Assembly: GCA_015478945.1 (NCBI GenBank)
Contig: JABUQX010117016.1
Coordinates: 1-35,000 of the forward strand
Length of the DNA: 35,000 nucleotides
DNA from: Trachelipus rathkii
Taxonomy: Eukaryota; Arthropoda; Malacostraca; Isopoda; Trachelipodidae
Direction: 5' to 3'
Shown here piece by piece: positions 23,690 to 33,454 of this stretch. The translations under genes were made by a program, and so were the position numbers. Positions within the stretch are counted from its first letter, which is position 1, and each line of letters begins with the position of its first letter. The notes beneath the pieces were generated by a model. That model was not told the DNA's origin. It saw nothing but the letters and a program-made list of their open reading frames with translations, and ran no database searches.

Positions 23690-24200
23690 TGATATTGACT
23701 TAGAAGGCTGAAACCTGAAAATGGCCTTCTTATAAGGCAACCCCTGCCCAAGGAGATTAGGTTACTGTGGCCATGCACCCCGTGGTGTACGGCCGGCCCC
23801 TCCAAGTAGGAAATGACCGCAGAATGACTGAAACCGGGTCACCCTTTCATATAGCGTATCTCGTTGCAGTTGAAGTTAGCTGCCGTGCACTCCCCAGTGC
23901 GCGCGGGGCCTCCGGCAGGGAAATGAATCGCAGAACATTGAAACCCATATACACCCTCTTATAATGTAGCCTCGGCACAGGTTTAGCAGGCGACGCAATG
24001 CCCATGATTGTGTTGGGGCCGAGCCCAATGACTTGAAATGATCACGGAAGTGACGAAACCCTCAGGCGTACATCCTTCATATATCCATAGCAGCCGTGAG
24101 AGAATCTGACGCCAGCGCCTAGATTTGAAATAGACACAGAAGGATGAAACCCTGGTATGCACCTTTATTATATGCAACCCTCTCTTTAACACTGAAGTTA
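23690..24200 (-). repeat. 110-bp monomer array, unit 1 (about 5 monomers)
   Basis: Monomers are recognised on the + strand by GAAACC followed by ACACCCTTCTTATAA-like sequence at about 23711, 23827, 23938, 24053 and 24145, a spacing of 92-116 bases. On the element strand each monomer reads roughly TTATAAGAAGGGTGTAT then GGTTTCATCCTTCT. The array lies between the T-rich spacer and the GC-rich block 5' of ORF1. Its position suggests a promoter role (inference). Monomers differ considerably, so the array is old. Confidence 0.7.
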
Positions 24201-24249
24201 CTGTCACTAAGCTCATTAGGGTAGCTGATCCCAAAATACGAAAAGACGT

Positions 24250-24605
24250 AGCATTTAAATTTGATACAGCCAGAGTAAATAAAGAAGGATGTAAATAGAC
24301 TTATAAAGGAACATTAATGCTTTTCTAAAGTGCTGGAGACTTGACATTTTTATATTCAAAATTCTCATTTTCTTTTTATAAACGCTAACTAAAACTATAT
24401 ATTGTCCAAATTTATTTTATAAGTTTATTTACATTTACTTCTTTATGGTTAAATTTAATTTAAAATTCCTGAATTTATTTTTCAAATTTTTATATTTTGT
24501 TTATTTTTTTTTTTTTTTTTTATTTGCTTAAAAACGTTTTTGTATTTAATAAATTTTTATTCATTTTATGTTTATAACGTAAAAAATTTGCATTTTTGAA
24601 CACTC
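24250..24605. repeat. T-rich spacer, unit 1
   Basis: AT-rich DNA with a long poly-T run (about 24506-24523), then AACGTTTTTGT and GTTTATAACGTAAAAAATTT. It is nearly identical to 27540-27665 over its last 100 bases, and an inverted relative lies at 33930-34160. No gene. Confidence 0.65.
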
Positions 24606-25055
24606 TATAGCAGTAAATCAGTAAATCAAACCACCCATCCTACCTCCCCACCCCACCAATGATCTATTGATCTATTAATTTATTTGTACTGATTCAAGTC
24701 ATATTTTAGATAACATAACACAAAACTTTTATTATTATCTGGGTTTTGCTTAAAAATATATTTTATACTAAAAGTTTTATTCTTTTATGTTATTAATTCT
24801 TTTAAAAATTTCTGCATTTTTACATAACCTAAAGCAGTAAATCAGTAAATCAGTAAATCAAACCACCCACCCTACCCTCCCCATCCCACCCATGATCTAT
24901 TGATCTATTGATCTATTTATCTATTGCTTCAAGTCATATTCTGTATAACAAAACCCAAACCTTTATTCCTTTTCCTATGTTTATAACTTTAAAAATTAGC
25001 AGTTTGTACAACCCTATATTTAGTAAAATCAGTAAATCAAAACCACACACTCTAT
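24606..25055. repeat. Octamer/C-rich tandem repeats, unit 1
   Basis: Two full units of about 190-225 bases and part of a third. Each begins with (AGTAAATC)2-3, then a C-rich tract (CCACCCACCCTACCCTCCCC type). Next is (TGATCTAT)2-4, then TTCAAGTCATATT, an A/T-rich part and GTTTATAACTTTAAAAATT. The two different 8-base microsatellites flanking a C-rich tract are a consistent signature across the window. Confidence 0.75.
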
Positions 25056-25089
25056 CTTCATAAATATCAGCTAGTTCTAGCTGAGTAGT

Positions 25090-25152
25090 TTGATATATAT
25101 ATATATATATATATATATGATATTATATATATATGATATATATATATATAAA

Positions 25153-25195
<43 letters not shown>
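25090..25195. repeat. (TA)n microsatellite
   Basis: TA blocks with GATATTATA and AAAGTATA breaks. It corresponds to 21940-22085 in unit 1. Confidence 0.9.
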
Positions 25196-25197
<2 letters not shown>

Positions 25198-25199
25198 TC

Positions 25200-25506
25200 A
25201 TAACGCCTCCCCTTCCCTATTATTGTTTTTATCTTTGAAAAATAATTATAAACATAAACGCGATCATTAAATAAAATCGTGGATCTTAAAGTTGCAACGT
25301 GTTTCCAGTTGCAGATGGCCTCTTAAGAGCGGAATTACGCGGCGAATCTTAAATTCATTTATTTCGTTACGAAAGACATAGCTTTTATTTCGCAAATGTT
25401 GAACGGGGATTGGGACCTTCCCGAAAAACCTGTTTGCTACAGTTTATCTCCTTATGCATTTTTGTGACCTCAGTGTTCAATAGTCGACCTAATAGCGCGT
25501 CACCAA
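25200..25506 (-). other. Sequence 3' of ORF1, unit 2
   Basis: It holds the decayed C-terminal end of ORF1 after LNDVG (frame fades by about 25390), then non-coding DNA to the (TA)n tract. It matches 22085-22430 of unit 1. No ORF2 start was recognised. Confidence 0.5.
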
Positions 25507-26330
25507 CATCATTTAAATGAATTCAGTCTTTTCTGTATAAATTATTCTGACAATCAAAGCTACCCCAAAGGTTAGCAAAAGAGACGTTTTCTGCCTTACA
25601 AATTTCTTCCAGTCTTGTGTTGAAAAAAATTGCTCTGCTGGAAACTCTTAGTCCCATTAAACAACGAGGCAAAATTCCTAAACATGAAATATTACCTGAT
25701 CTTTCTTTCAAGTTTTTAAATAGAATTCTATATTTGCCGATTAGGTCATTTGTCGTATTTTCCTTTTCATACACATCTTGCGACCCAATCATGACACACG
25801 CTAAGCTATTATCTTTGATTTGTAAATCCTTAAGGGATTTATCAAAGACCGATATTGTTCCCCCAGAAACCATTTTACATTTCCTTTTTGTAGGGTTGCG
25901 TTTCACGAATTTCACGAATTCCTCATTCATATTCCTTACCATAGAGTCACCAATCAAGATTGTCTCCGATTCACACCCTTCAACCTCCAGAAGGGAAGAG
26001 GGATTTGAAACGGGAACTCTAAATTCAGACCTCAATTTAAGTTTACATCCATTAGAAACCTTCATAAACTTGTTTTCCTTGTTATTTTCTTTGTCTTTAT
26101 TAGCATTGCTATTAATTACCTCCATTGTTCTAAGCGATTCAGAAGTGCTTTTAAAAGAGCCTAAAGCCCATTCAGTAGTTTTAATTTCTTCTGAAATATT
26201 ACAAATCTTACCCATTAACGTAAGTAGTGCGAGTACAGATTCACCGCTAAAAACCTTGAAATCGACCTGGGAAATGACTTTCACTTTTGACGGAGTTAAA
26301 AGTGAAAGACCGCGGTGAAGGACGCCGTTC
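25507..26330 (-). pseudogene. CR1-like ORF1 with SGNH esterase domain, unit 2
   Basis: CR1-family ORF1 proteins bind element RNA and many carry an esterase-like (SGNH hydrolase) domain of uncertain role. Here one minus-strand frame is open from 26629 to a TGA at 25523-25525. Only the part from about 26330 is element protein, because the earlier codons come from (TA)n and (AAAT)n repeats and give Ile-Tyr and Phe-Ile-Tyr-Leu runs. An N-terminal Lys/Asn/Glu-rich region is followed by ETILIGDSMVRN, with the Ser nucleophile codon at 25943-25945. Next come CVMIGSQDVYE, where the usual GxND appears as GSQD, and CLGILPR. The last Asp of the DxxH site is codon 25526-25528. The following residue is a TGA stop, after which the frame resumes as IHLNDVG with the His at 25517-25519. 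The stop cuts the catalytic site. ORF2 is absent downstream in this unit. Confidence 0.75.
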
Positions 26331-26339
26331 GGGCGACGG

Positions 26340-26371
26340 GAATAATAAAAATAAATAAAAAAATAAAAAAA

Positions 26372-26430
<59 letters not shown>

Positions 26431-26463
26431 AATAAATAAATAAGAAAATAAAAATATATATAA

Positions 26464-26562
<99 letters not shown>

Positions 26563-26565
26563 GCC
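26340..26565. repeat. (AAAT)n, poly-A and (TA)n block
   Basis: AAAT repeats (26344-26445), an A run (26463-26480), then pure TA (26481-26558). It is open in the ORF1 frame by chance, which lengthens the apparent ORF. Confidence 0.9.
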
Positions 26566-26690
26566 GTATATGACACCGCAAGACCAGCACCCTACCGCCC
26601 CGCCCCCACACCGCCCCGAACCGCACCACCCTCGCACCATACCAAACATATTAGCACGCAATCCTTCGGCACCGTAGATGCAGGTTACGC
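26566..26690. repeat. GC-rich CACCGC block, unit 2
   Basis: GTATATGACACCGCAAGACC followed by CCGCCCCGCCCCCACACCGC and CCGAACCGCACC. It matches the block at 23520-23610. The complementary type closes the window. Confidence 0.7.
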
Positions 26691-26699
26691 GGCTGCACC

Positions 26700-27330
26700 C
26701 CTGAGGGAGATGCGCCCCAAAACCCTGATATGACTGGAAGCCGAAACTGGTAAACACCCTCTTTAGGCAAACCTGTCATAGACGAGGTTGCGGCCATGCA
26801 CCCCCCGTAGATGGGTGCTGGCAAGTAGGAAATGATCGTAGAAGGACAAACTTGCTAAATCTCTTCATATGCATCTCCTGCCAGCCGTGAAGTTGAAAAT
26901 GGTCGTGCACCCCTAGAGGAGTGGTGTCACGGCCTCTTGCAGGAAATGCAGACCTGCAGAGCCTACGAAACCTTGATGGAGCACACCCTTCTTATAATGT
27001 AGCCCCTGGTACAGCTGAAGTGACAATGCCCATAGATGCTAGCTTCATGAGCCCAAATACCTTGAAATGTGATCGCTGAAGGATGAAACTTCAGTGATAC
27101 ATCTCTTCTTGAGTAAGGGTAATTCATGAAGGAGTTGAGGGAATTGATACTAGTCTATGATTTGGATGGGGTTGTGCCCCCAAATCCTGAAATTGGACAT
27201 AGAAGGGATGAAACTTGTATACACCTTTATTATGGCAATCTTTTTACATTAATGAAGTTACATGTCACTAAGTCTAGGTAGCTGTTCTGAAACATTAAAA
27301 GCTTGACATAGAAGGATGAATTCTGAGAGT
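26700..27330 (-). repeat. 110-bp monomer array, unit 2 (5-6 monomers)
   Basis: Anchors GAAAC(C/T)/ACAAACT followed by ACACC-CTTCTTATAA-like sequence occur at about 26743, 26848, 26969, 27083, 27207 and 27315, spaced about 105-125 bases. Position and order are as in unit 1. Confidence 0.7.
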
Positions 27331-27667
27331 TGAGAAGAAGAAGAATAAATAGATCGGAGGTTGGAATTAATACACATTTGCTTAGTCTCAGATTGATATT
27401 TCTATTTTCAAAATCTCCTTTCTTTTATAAACGTCGACTAAATATATTTTGTCCTAATTTATTTTTTATATAAAGTTTCCCTCATTTTACATTTACTTCC
27501 TTTATGGTTGGAAATTTAGGTATTTAAAATTTAATTTATTTTCAAGTTTTTATTTTTGTTTATTTTTTTTTTATTTTTTTATTTTATTTCTTAAAACGTT
27601 TTTGTTTTTAATAAATTTTTATTCATTTGATGTTTATAACGTAAAAAATTTGCATTTTTGAACACTC
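27331..27667. repeat. T-rich spacer, unit 2
   Basis: Matches 24300-24605, including AACGTTTTTGT, GTTTATAACGTAAAAAATTT and GAACACTCTATAGC at its end. Confidence 0.65.
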
Positions 27668-28330
27668 TATAGCAGTAAATCAGTAAATCAGTAAATCAAA
27701 CCACCCATCCTACCCTCCCCACCCCCACCAATGATCTATTGATCCATTGATTCATTGATTCAAGTCATATATTTTGTATAACATAACACAAAAACCTTTA
27801 TTTTTTTATTTATTTTGCTAAAATATATTTTTTACTAAAAGTTTTATTCTTTTTATGTTTATAAACTTTAAAAATTTGCATTTTTACATAATCTAAATCA
27901 GTAAATCAGTAAATCAAACCACCCACCCTACCCTTCCCATCCCACCCATTATCTATTGATCTATTGATCTATTAATCTATTGCTTCAAGTCATATTCTTT
28001 ACAACAAAACCCAAACCTTTATTCTTTCTATGTTTATAACTTAAAAATATGTTTTTGCACACCCTAAAGCAGTAAATCAAATCAAACCACACACCCCACC
28101 CCTCCCACCTCCCACCTCCCTCCTCCCACCCCCTCCCCACCCCCACCCCACCGGTATTGATCTATTGATCTATTTATTCAAGTAATATTTTGTTTAACAT
28201 AAAACTTTATTTGCTTTTATTTTATTTTGCTAAAATATACTTTTACTAAAATTTATTCTTTTTATGTTTATAATAAAAAATTATATTTTTATTAATACCC
28301 AAGTAAAAATCAGGCAAATCAGTGGTAAAT
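27668..28330. repeat. Octamer/C-rich tandem repeats, unit 2
   Basis: Units start near 27672, 27894 and 28069, with a remnant near 28308. AGTAAATC repeats, a C-rich tract, TGATCTAT repeats and TTCAAGTCATATT recur in the same order as at 24606-25055. Confidence 0.75.
28090..28152 (-). other. Very C-rich tract; G-quadruplex candidate on the minus strand
   Basis: About 60 bases contain only C with single A or T spacers, giving more than eight runs of three or more C. The minus strand is therefore rich in G-runs separated by one or two bases, which meets the usual G-quadruplex pattern. It is an expanded version of the C-rich tract found in every octamer unit. Confidence 0.7.
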
Positions 28331-28334
28331 CAAT

Positions 28335-28990
28335 CTCACTCACAGCATCATATTATTATACAATTTGATCAACTAGATTTATATGCTAATGTAAAGTTTT
28401 TACATTAGATGGTGCTGAATATAGCAATCACCCGAACTTCTGGTTAGTTTATAATGTACAACAAACCCGAATACGCCAACTGTACGTTAATAACCAAGTT
28501 AACATTAACAGTGTTCCACTATACTTAACAACAGTAGCAATTTAATATAGCATACAAAATCTACAATCTGCTCCTACATTTGTCAACATATTCTAAATGA
28601 TATCAATAGCCATTTACATTAACATGGTAATATTGTGAAGGAAATAAAATATTACTCGGGTCTAATTAACATACTGTGATCAACTGAATATAAGTTTAAC
28701 ACAACAAAGCTTTTTTACATTAACATAGTAATATTTAAATAAACGCCCATAACCTTACCTAACGGATAAATGCAAAGCAGATAGCAAAGTTTATCCTCTG
28801 AAGCTAACTACAAATGAGCAACAGCATAACAACCAAGAATAAACACAGCTAACAACAACTAAATCAATGTGCTGAACAGGAAAGTAAAGTAAATTTTCAT
28901 TTTTATGGTTTATGGTACTTCCTCGAAAGAGCGTTAAATAAATACATAAACATAAAAAGTTTATTTTAAATATACACCTGATCTAAAAGT
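28335..28990. repeat. AT-rich left arm of inverted arrangement
   Basis: Its reverse complement aligns patchily with 32300-33000. Shared marks include AATTTATGCAGAATC, an ATATTTTAAAAATAAA-like run, CTTATATTCA, TGTTAATTAGAC and CTTTGTT(A/G)(A/T)GTTA motifs. It lies between the unknown ORF and the octamer repeats. No gene. Confidence 0.5.
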
Positions 28991-29345
28991 AAGTGTATAC
29001 ATAGATTCTGCATAAATTGAGTTCTGAAGTGAGATTACCCAACCTCTGAAAGGGTGGAATGTACCCGGGAGCAATGCCAACCTAAGCATTCTTTGTGTGC
29101 ATATTCAGGTTCAGCAGCATTCATTTTCTCATATCAGAGAGAAGTAAACTTAGCTATGTTGCTTGTAATTAGCATACTCCTGTACACCTCATTATACGGA
29201 AAACCACTTGTTTCAGCGTAAATATCCCTTTGGGCTGTGCCCTTATGTAACTGCTTACACCCCCTTCGGGGTACCTTGATATGGGTCTTCGTGCATCTCT
29301 CTGGGGGTGATCTCAAAGTAGTGGGACTCGTCCCTGAAAATTGTT
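28990..29345 (-). pseudogene. Unrecognised ORF family, copy 2
   Basis: A minus-strand frame (29316-29134) is open for 60 codons and includes VPRRG, then RDIYAETSGFPYNEVYRSM. It continues after a TGA with further matches to copy 3: PEYA, and QFMQN near 29010. The part nearest 29345 matches copy 1 (EITPR...EDP...VPRRG) in another frame. Three separate copies keep the same peptide motifs, so this was once coding. I do not recognise the protein and give no function. Confidence 0.5.
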
Positions 29346-29690
29346 CTGTTATGTATAGTAAAGATTGAGATCATGTTGGTGAGCGCATTCGTGAAAGCTT
29401 TTGTATAAGCATGAAGGTAAACCTGATGATAAGCCTACCGTGTAAGCCTAACCGAACATCTGTGTGTCATATAGCATCAAACCTTGGAAAGTATGATAGT
29501 TAGGTTCTTTGTAGGGTGTAAGGGAGTAGGTTACGTTTTGTGATGCTGTGGTAGTTACTTTACTGATATTAATCAGTGTACTTTGTTAATGTATGACTCT
29601 GTTTATTCGTATAAAGGCATGTTATATGTTCTTAGTTTAGTGGGATATTATGAACATTTTATTTATTGTTAAACTTGTCTATGATTATTA
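29346..29690. other. Inner spacer with short diverged repeats
   Basis: TATAGTAAAGATTGAGAT at 29347-29364 recurs at about 30067-30084. AGGTTACGTTTTGTGATGCT at about 29529 and the following TAGTTACTTTACTGA recur near 32730. No gene seen. Confidence 0.45.
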
Positions 29691-29693
29691 AAA

Positions 29694-29786
<93 letters not shown>

Positions 29787-29830
29787 TAACAACAACAACA
29801 ACAACAATAACAATAATAAATAAATGAATT
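29691..29830. repeat. (AAT)n microsatellite, ~30 perfect units
   Basis: A long uninterrupted AAT/TAA run grading into AACAACAAC. The purity suggests it is young or expanding. A shorter run is at 30010-30033. Confidence 0.95.
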
Positions 29831-31065
29831 ACCAATTAATAAATGTCATATTGCTATTAGTTTATATAAGAAACTAAAATTTTACTACTTTATACGACTT
29901 CCTCCAGTTTAATAAATAAATACACTATTGAATAGCAAGGAATCAATGGCTAATAAGGTCACCACACCATCTAATACCTAACTAATACATTATCAATAAT
30001 AAATAAATAATACAATAATAATAATAATAATAATGTTCTCGTGTATGTGATAATAAAAAAATTTATATATAGTAAAGATTGAGATTGTTATGTTGCGACG
30101 GTTGAACCATCTTTCTAAGAAGACATGCATACGATGATATGTTTAAGTAACAAAGTGTTGTTAGTAAGTTCGATTAACCCCGCTATTGCTAGAGTGAAGC
30201 TAGTTTCCTTGTTAGGTAAAGAGACATCTCTGAAATGAAAATATTAAGAGTTGAGTGTATCACTTTGACATTAAGCTGGTACCCTTTGTTACAAACTCGA
30301 TATTTAAATGTAAATTTAAAAATATCTTTGCCTTTATTGAAGGTGCCATTGAATTTCAATTTAAGCATTTATTCATAGTTCAAGGTGCTTTAGACCCGTT
30401 AGGTTGTCAGCTGTGGTGCCAGAAAATGATGTAAAGCTTGTAAAAGTTAACAAGTGGTGATATTACTGTTAGTAAAAATGCAGTTTAGGTTAAGTCTTTG
30501 CTGAGTAATGTTAGCCGCCAATTTTGCTATATGTCTACGTTTCTATTCATAGTTTAAAATGATGTTATATTTAATATGCAAGACACTTTTTCATAGTTCA
30601 AGATGCAGGTATCTTTGATAGTTTGGGACACTTGAAGTATGAATTTTAAGTTAGAAAATACTGCTTTAGCTGCTGATGATATGATTGAAAAGCAATGACA
30701 GTCGAGGGTTTGCGTGCAAATAGCTTGAATAGGTTGAGAACCATTCCAGCAGTCGTCCAAATGCACGTCTTATTCAGTGTCTCCAAAATGTTACTATTAT
30801 GTGGTTTCTAGCCCACAAAGGTGTTGTATTATGTGTTAGCTTGAAATGATGGAACTTGTTAATGTTGAAGTTATCTGTACGTGTGGGGCAGCAGTTTATT
30901 CCTTCCTGTCCTGTAAGGTATGTTAGGTTGTCAAGTCGTACATTATATTTTAGTTTAAGCTATGATACTATAGCTTTATTGATGGTGTAAAACTTTGTTA
31001 CGTTGGCATATATTCATCGGTCGGTATATAAAGAGCTTGTTTCCTTTTATGTTATGTTTATTCAA
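29831..31065. other. Inner spacer, no recognised gene
   Basis: AT-rich DNA with scattered GTTAGGTT and TTTGTTACGTTGGC-type motifs shared with 32880-32930. The short minus-strand frame at 30554-30766 has no recognisable motif. Confidence 0.4.
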
Positions 31066-31074
31066 AATGATACT

Positions 31075-31170
31075 GAAATATGACTTGAATCGATAGAACA
31101 AATAGATCATAGTGATGGTAAAAGGGGAGGGTGGTGTCATGGGCCTTTTGATTTATTTAGACTGAATGTG
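31075..31170. repeat. Isolated octamer/G-rich unit (inverted type)
   Basis: ATATGACTTGAATCGATAGA, AATAGATCA, AAAGGGGAGGGTGGTG and TTTGATTTATTTA reproduce in order the unit at 33617-33715, on the strand opposite to 24606-25055. It shows that octamer units also exist singly inside the inner spacer. Confidence 0.6.
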
Positions 31171-31339
31171 GTTTACTTGTTTGTGAATCAGTAAAACTAT
31201 TCTCAATTTTACTATGATATTTTATTCCTAAAAGAACTCTTATTTTCATGCTTTCCATTAGACAAAACCTTTGTTTTATGTTTTTGTTTTGTTTTTATTC
31301 CAAGTTTGTTTCATATTATTGTGATGTTGTTGTTGTCAG

Positions 31340-31706
31340 GCTAGATTATGCTGACCTCTCGAAACCTGATGCTGTCTCGTTCCGGTATGTCCATTCTTTG
31401 TTTACTTCTTCTGACGGCTAAGCTGGTTAAATCAGTCACATTTGGGGGACTGTTGGCACACTCCTGGAGCTCTTCTGTCTAGTGCCACATTTTTCGCCGG
31501 CGTTAAGTACGTCGATGACTGCCTCAGCCCATGCCAATCCTCTTAAGCTTGTTGGTGGTGATACGCTTCTTTACGAAGATCTTCGTTATTCCCAACCAAC
31601 GATGTGTAATTTATATTTATTCGTAAACCAAACGGAGACCGCTCCATTGGTTGTATTCCATTCCAGCCGGAAAGTAAAAGAACAGATCCTTATTCATTTC
31701 TGTTGA
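31340..31706 (+). other. Coding-like segment, possible exon remnants
   Basis: 31340-31384 could be a small exon: it follows a pyrimidine-rich stretch ending TTGTTGTCAG and precedes GTATGT, and encodes LDYADLSKPDAVSF. A second + strand frame, 31482-31706, is open for about 74 codons (ANPLKLVGGDTLLYEDLRYS, VVFHSSRKVKEQIL) and ends in TGA. I recognise no domain. Since both lie upstream of unknown ORF copy 3 on the same strand, they may be earlier parts of that decayed gene. Confidence 0.2.
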
Positions 31707-31789
31707 AGAATCTGATCAAGATTATTGATATCACAGGAGCATGGGGGTGTGTTAAGTGTGTGTCAACTTTGATTTACCTAGACTGTAAA

Positions 31790-32362
31790 GTGAAATGATA
31801 TTTAGCCATGGAGAAAGTGCAGAGGTTCTATTAGAGCATGTTGCAGTCGTGTGACAATATTAAAGCCCTTGATGTACGCTCATTCGCAGCCATCGATAAT
31901 GTAATCCTCATGCGCACATGTATAGTGTTCACAGTTTGAACATTGGAAAATATTACAGCTTTGATGATAATGAAAAGCGAATTACTCACTCCACCTGACG
32001 ATGTTATTGGCTACTGAGGACTAATACATATGCGCTCATGGATACTCCACGATATTTACGCTGAAACATGTGGTTTACTGTATAATGAGGTATACAGGGA
32101 GCATACTAATATCTAAACATGGATACGCAAGTGCTTACTCTCTGGTATAAGAGAATGAGTGCCGCCAGAAACCCTGAATATGCGTGAAGAATGGGTTAGC
32201 CGTTGCAGAAATTGTATTTATACTATATCCGAGAGAGTTGAATCTCTTGAGAGATATATAGAACTTACTCAATTTATGCAGAATCCTGTCCATGTCCCCT
32301 GTTTAGATGAATTAATATATTTTAAAAATAAAAACTTTATATGTTTTAATGTATTTATATAA
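31790..32362 (+). pseudogene. Unrecognised ORF family, copy 3 (most complete 3' part)
   Basis: Open pieces on the + strand, joined by frameshifts, read LAMEKVQRFY, CDNIKALDVRSFAAIDNVIL (about 31835-31905), HDIYAETCGLLYNEVYRE (about 32048-32101) and PPETLNMREEWVSRCRNC. They then run SERVESLERYIELTQFMQNP to a TAA at 32360-32362. DIYAETxGxxYNEVYR and QFMQN are shared with copy 2 on the opposite strand. It is Arg/Glu-rich near the C-terminus. The family is unknown; the retained peptide identity shows former coding. Confidence 0.5.
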
Positions 32363-33450
32363 GTGCCCTTTTCAATGAAAAATTGAGGTATGTTATGTAA
32401 AATGAAAAATTTGTTTTACTTCCTATGTTCGCTTTTATTGGTTAAGTTGTTAATGTGAGAATGTTTATTCTGCATGGCGGTTGTAATGATTACCCTATGC
32501 CAGTTAGTGTCAGGTTAGCTAAATTGACCTTAAAGAAGCTTGTGTGGTCGAGGTGGGCTTTTGTTAGGTGAGGTTAAATTTGTCTTAAAAAGCTGGTGCA
32601 CTATGTTGTGTAAGCTTATATTCATTAGTCTGTATGTTAATTAGACAGGTAATGTTAAATTTTTGTTAGTTATACTGCCATGTTAATAATAATTAGTATT
32701 TGATATAAGATGATTGACAAGTGTGAATAGGTTACGTTTTTGTATGCTATGCTAGTTACTTTACTGAATGTTAAGGGCGGAACTTTGTTAATGTTAGCAG
32801 TTTATTCCTGCTTATACAGGGTAGTTGGCTGGGAAAGAGCTGTGTGAAGACATATTTTAAAGCTCAGTGATGCTTGAAAAAGTTAGCTTTACAATATGAA
32901 AACTTCTTTGTTACGTTAGCAGCTCCGTTGATTGAATGTCAAAATAAACCCTGTTTTAAGTAGTCTAATCCAAACATAACAGTCCCCGAATAACACCCTA
33001 CTAAACAGTAAATTGCGTAACATCTCCTAATGTCCGAGATCCAAAGACCAAAGGTGATAGTGGAAGCAAATTGTTGAAATAAAAACGAACAAGCCTGTTT
33101 CACTAGAAGATATCTACTGGACTACCAAGCCACAATAAAATGAATAACTTTTAAAAGCTTCAGACTAAATCATACAAAAGTGAATAAAAATATTAATAAT
33201 GACTCTAAAACAAATAAATAAAAATAATGAAACTCATCATATCTATGCAAAATAAGTGACTCGAACCCCCAATAACACTTCCAATTTCACAATATACGGT
33301 GGTGAGAGGTGATTTGCCTTGATTTAATAGATTTACTAAGCTTGAAACAACTCAAATTATGCTGGTAACATATTAAGAAATAAAAATTTTATGAAAATTA
33401 TATAACAAAATAAAATAATAAATAAATTTGTGTTATGTTACATACAAAAA
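32363..33450. repeat. AT-rich right arm of inverted arrangement
   Basis: The first 650 bases correspond to the reverse complement of 28335-28990. The stretch at about 32725-32820 also matches 29525-29630 in direct orientation. The remainder to 33450 is ordinary AT-rich DNA. No gene. Confidence 0.5.
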
Positions 33451-33454
33451 TTAT

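Larger units (their letters stand above)
21900..25055 (-). mobile_element. CR1-like 5' half, unit 1 of a ~3.1-kb direct duplication
   Basis: Read on the minus strand the order is: octamer/C-rich repeats, T-rich spacer, 110-bp monomers, GC-rich block, microsatellites, esterase ORF1, ORF1 3' sequence, (TA)n. The same order recurs at 25056-28330 with matching landmarks about 3.04-3.15 kb away: 21920/25070, 22083/25198, 22540/25613, 23530/26570 and 24600/27663. Unit 1 continues into ORF2 at 21900, whereas unit 2 stops at the matching point and abuts the 5' end of unit 1. This fits a local tandem duplication of the 5' half, or an assembly join between two copies. Confidence 0.7.
25056..28330 (-). 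mobile_element. CR1-like 5' half, unit 2 of the direct duplication
   Basis: Same internal order as 21900-25055, with ORF1 better preserved. It lacks ORF2. Homology with unit 1 ends near 25055, after CAGCTAGTTCTAGCTGAGTAG, where unit 2 passes directly into the octamer repeats at the 5' end of unit 1. Confidence 0.7.

Noticed and set aside
23430..23805. Overlapping frames on both strands in the GC-rich block
   Set aside because: GC-rich repeats rarely contain stops; no frame is conserved with the equivalent block at 26566-26690.
23640..24250. Regularly spaced repeats considered as a CRISPR-like array
   Set aside because: Diverged 110-bp tandem monomers in a eukaryotic retroelement; no short identical repeats with unique spacers.
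25617..26318. 233-codon + strand open frame
   Set aside because: Exact antisense of the esterase ORF1; a shadow frame with no motif of its own.
26296..26757. 153-codon minus-strand frame, and the extra N-terminal part of the ORF1 frame (26331-26629)
   Set aside because: Mostly translation of (TA)n and (AAAT)n microsatellites and the GC-rich block; open by composition, not by selection.
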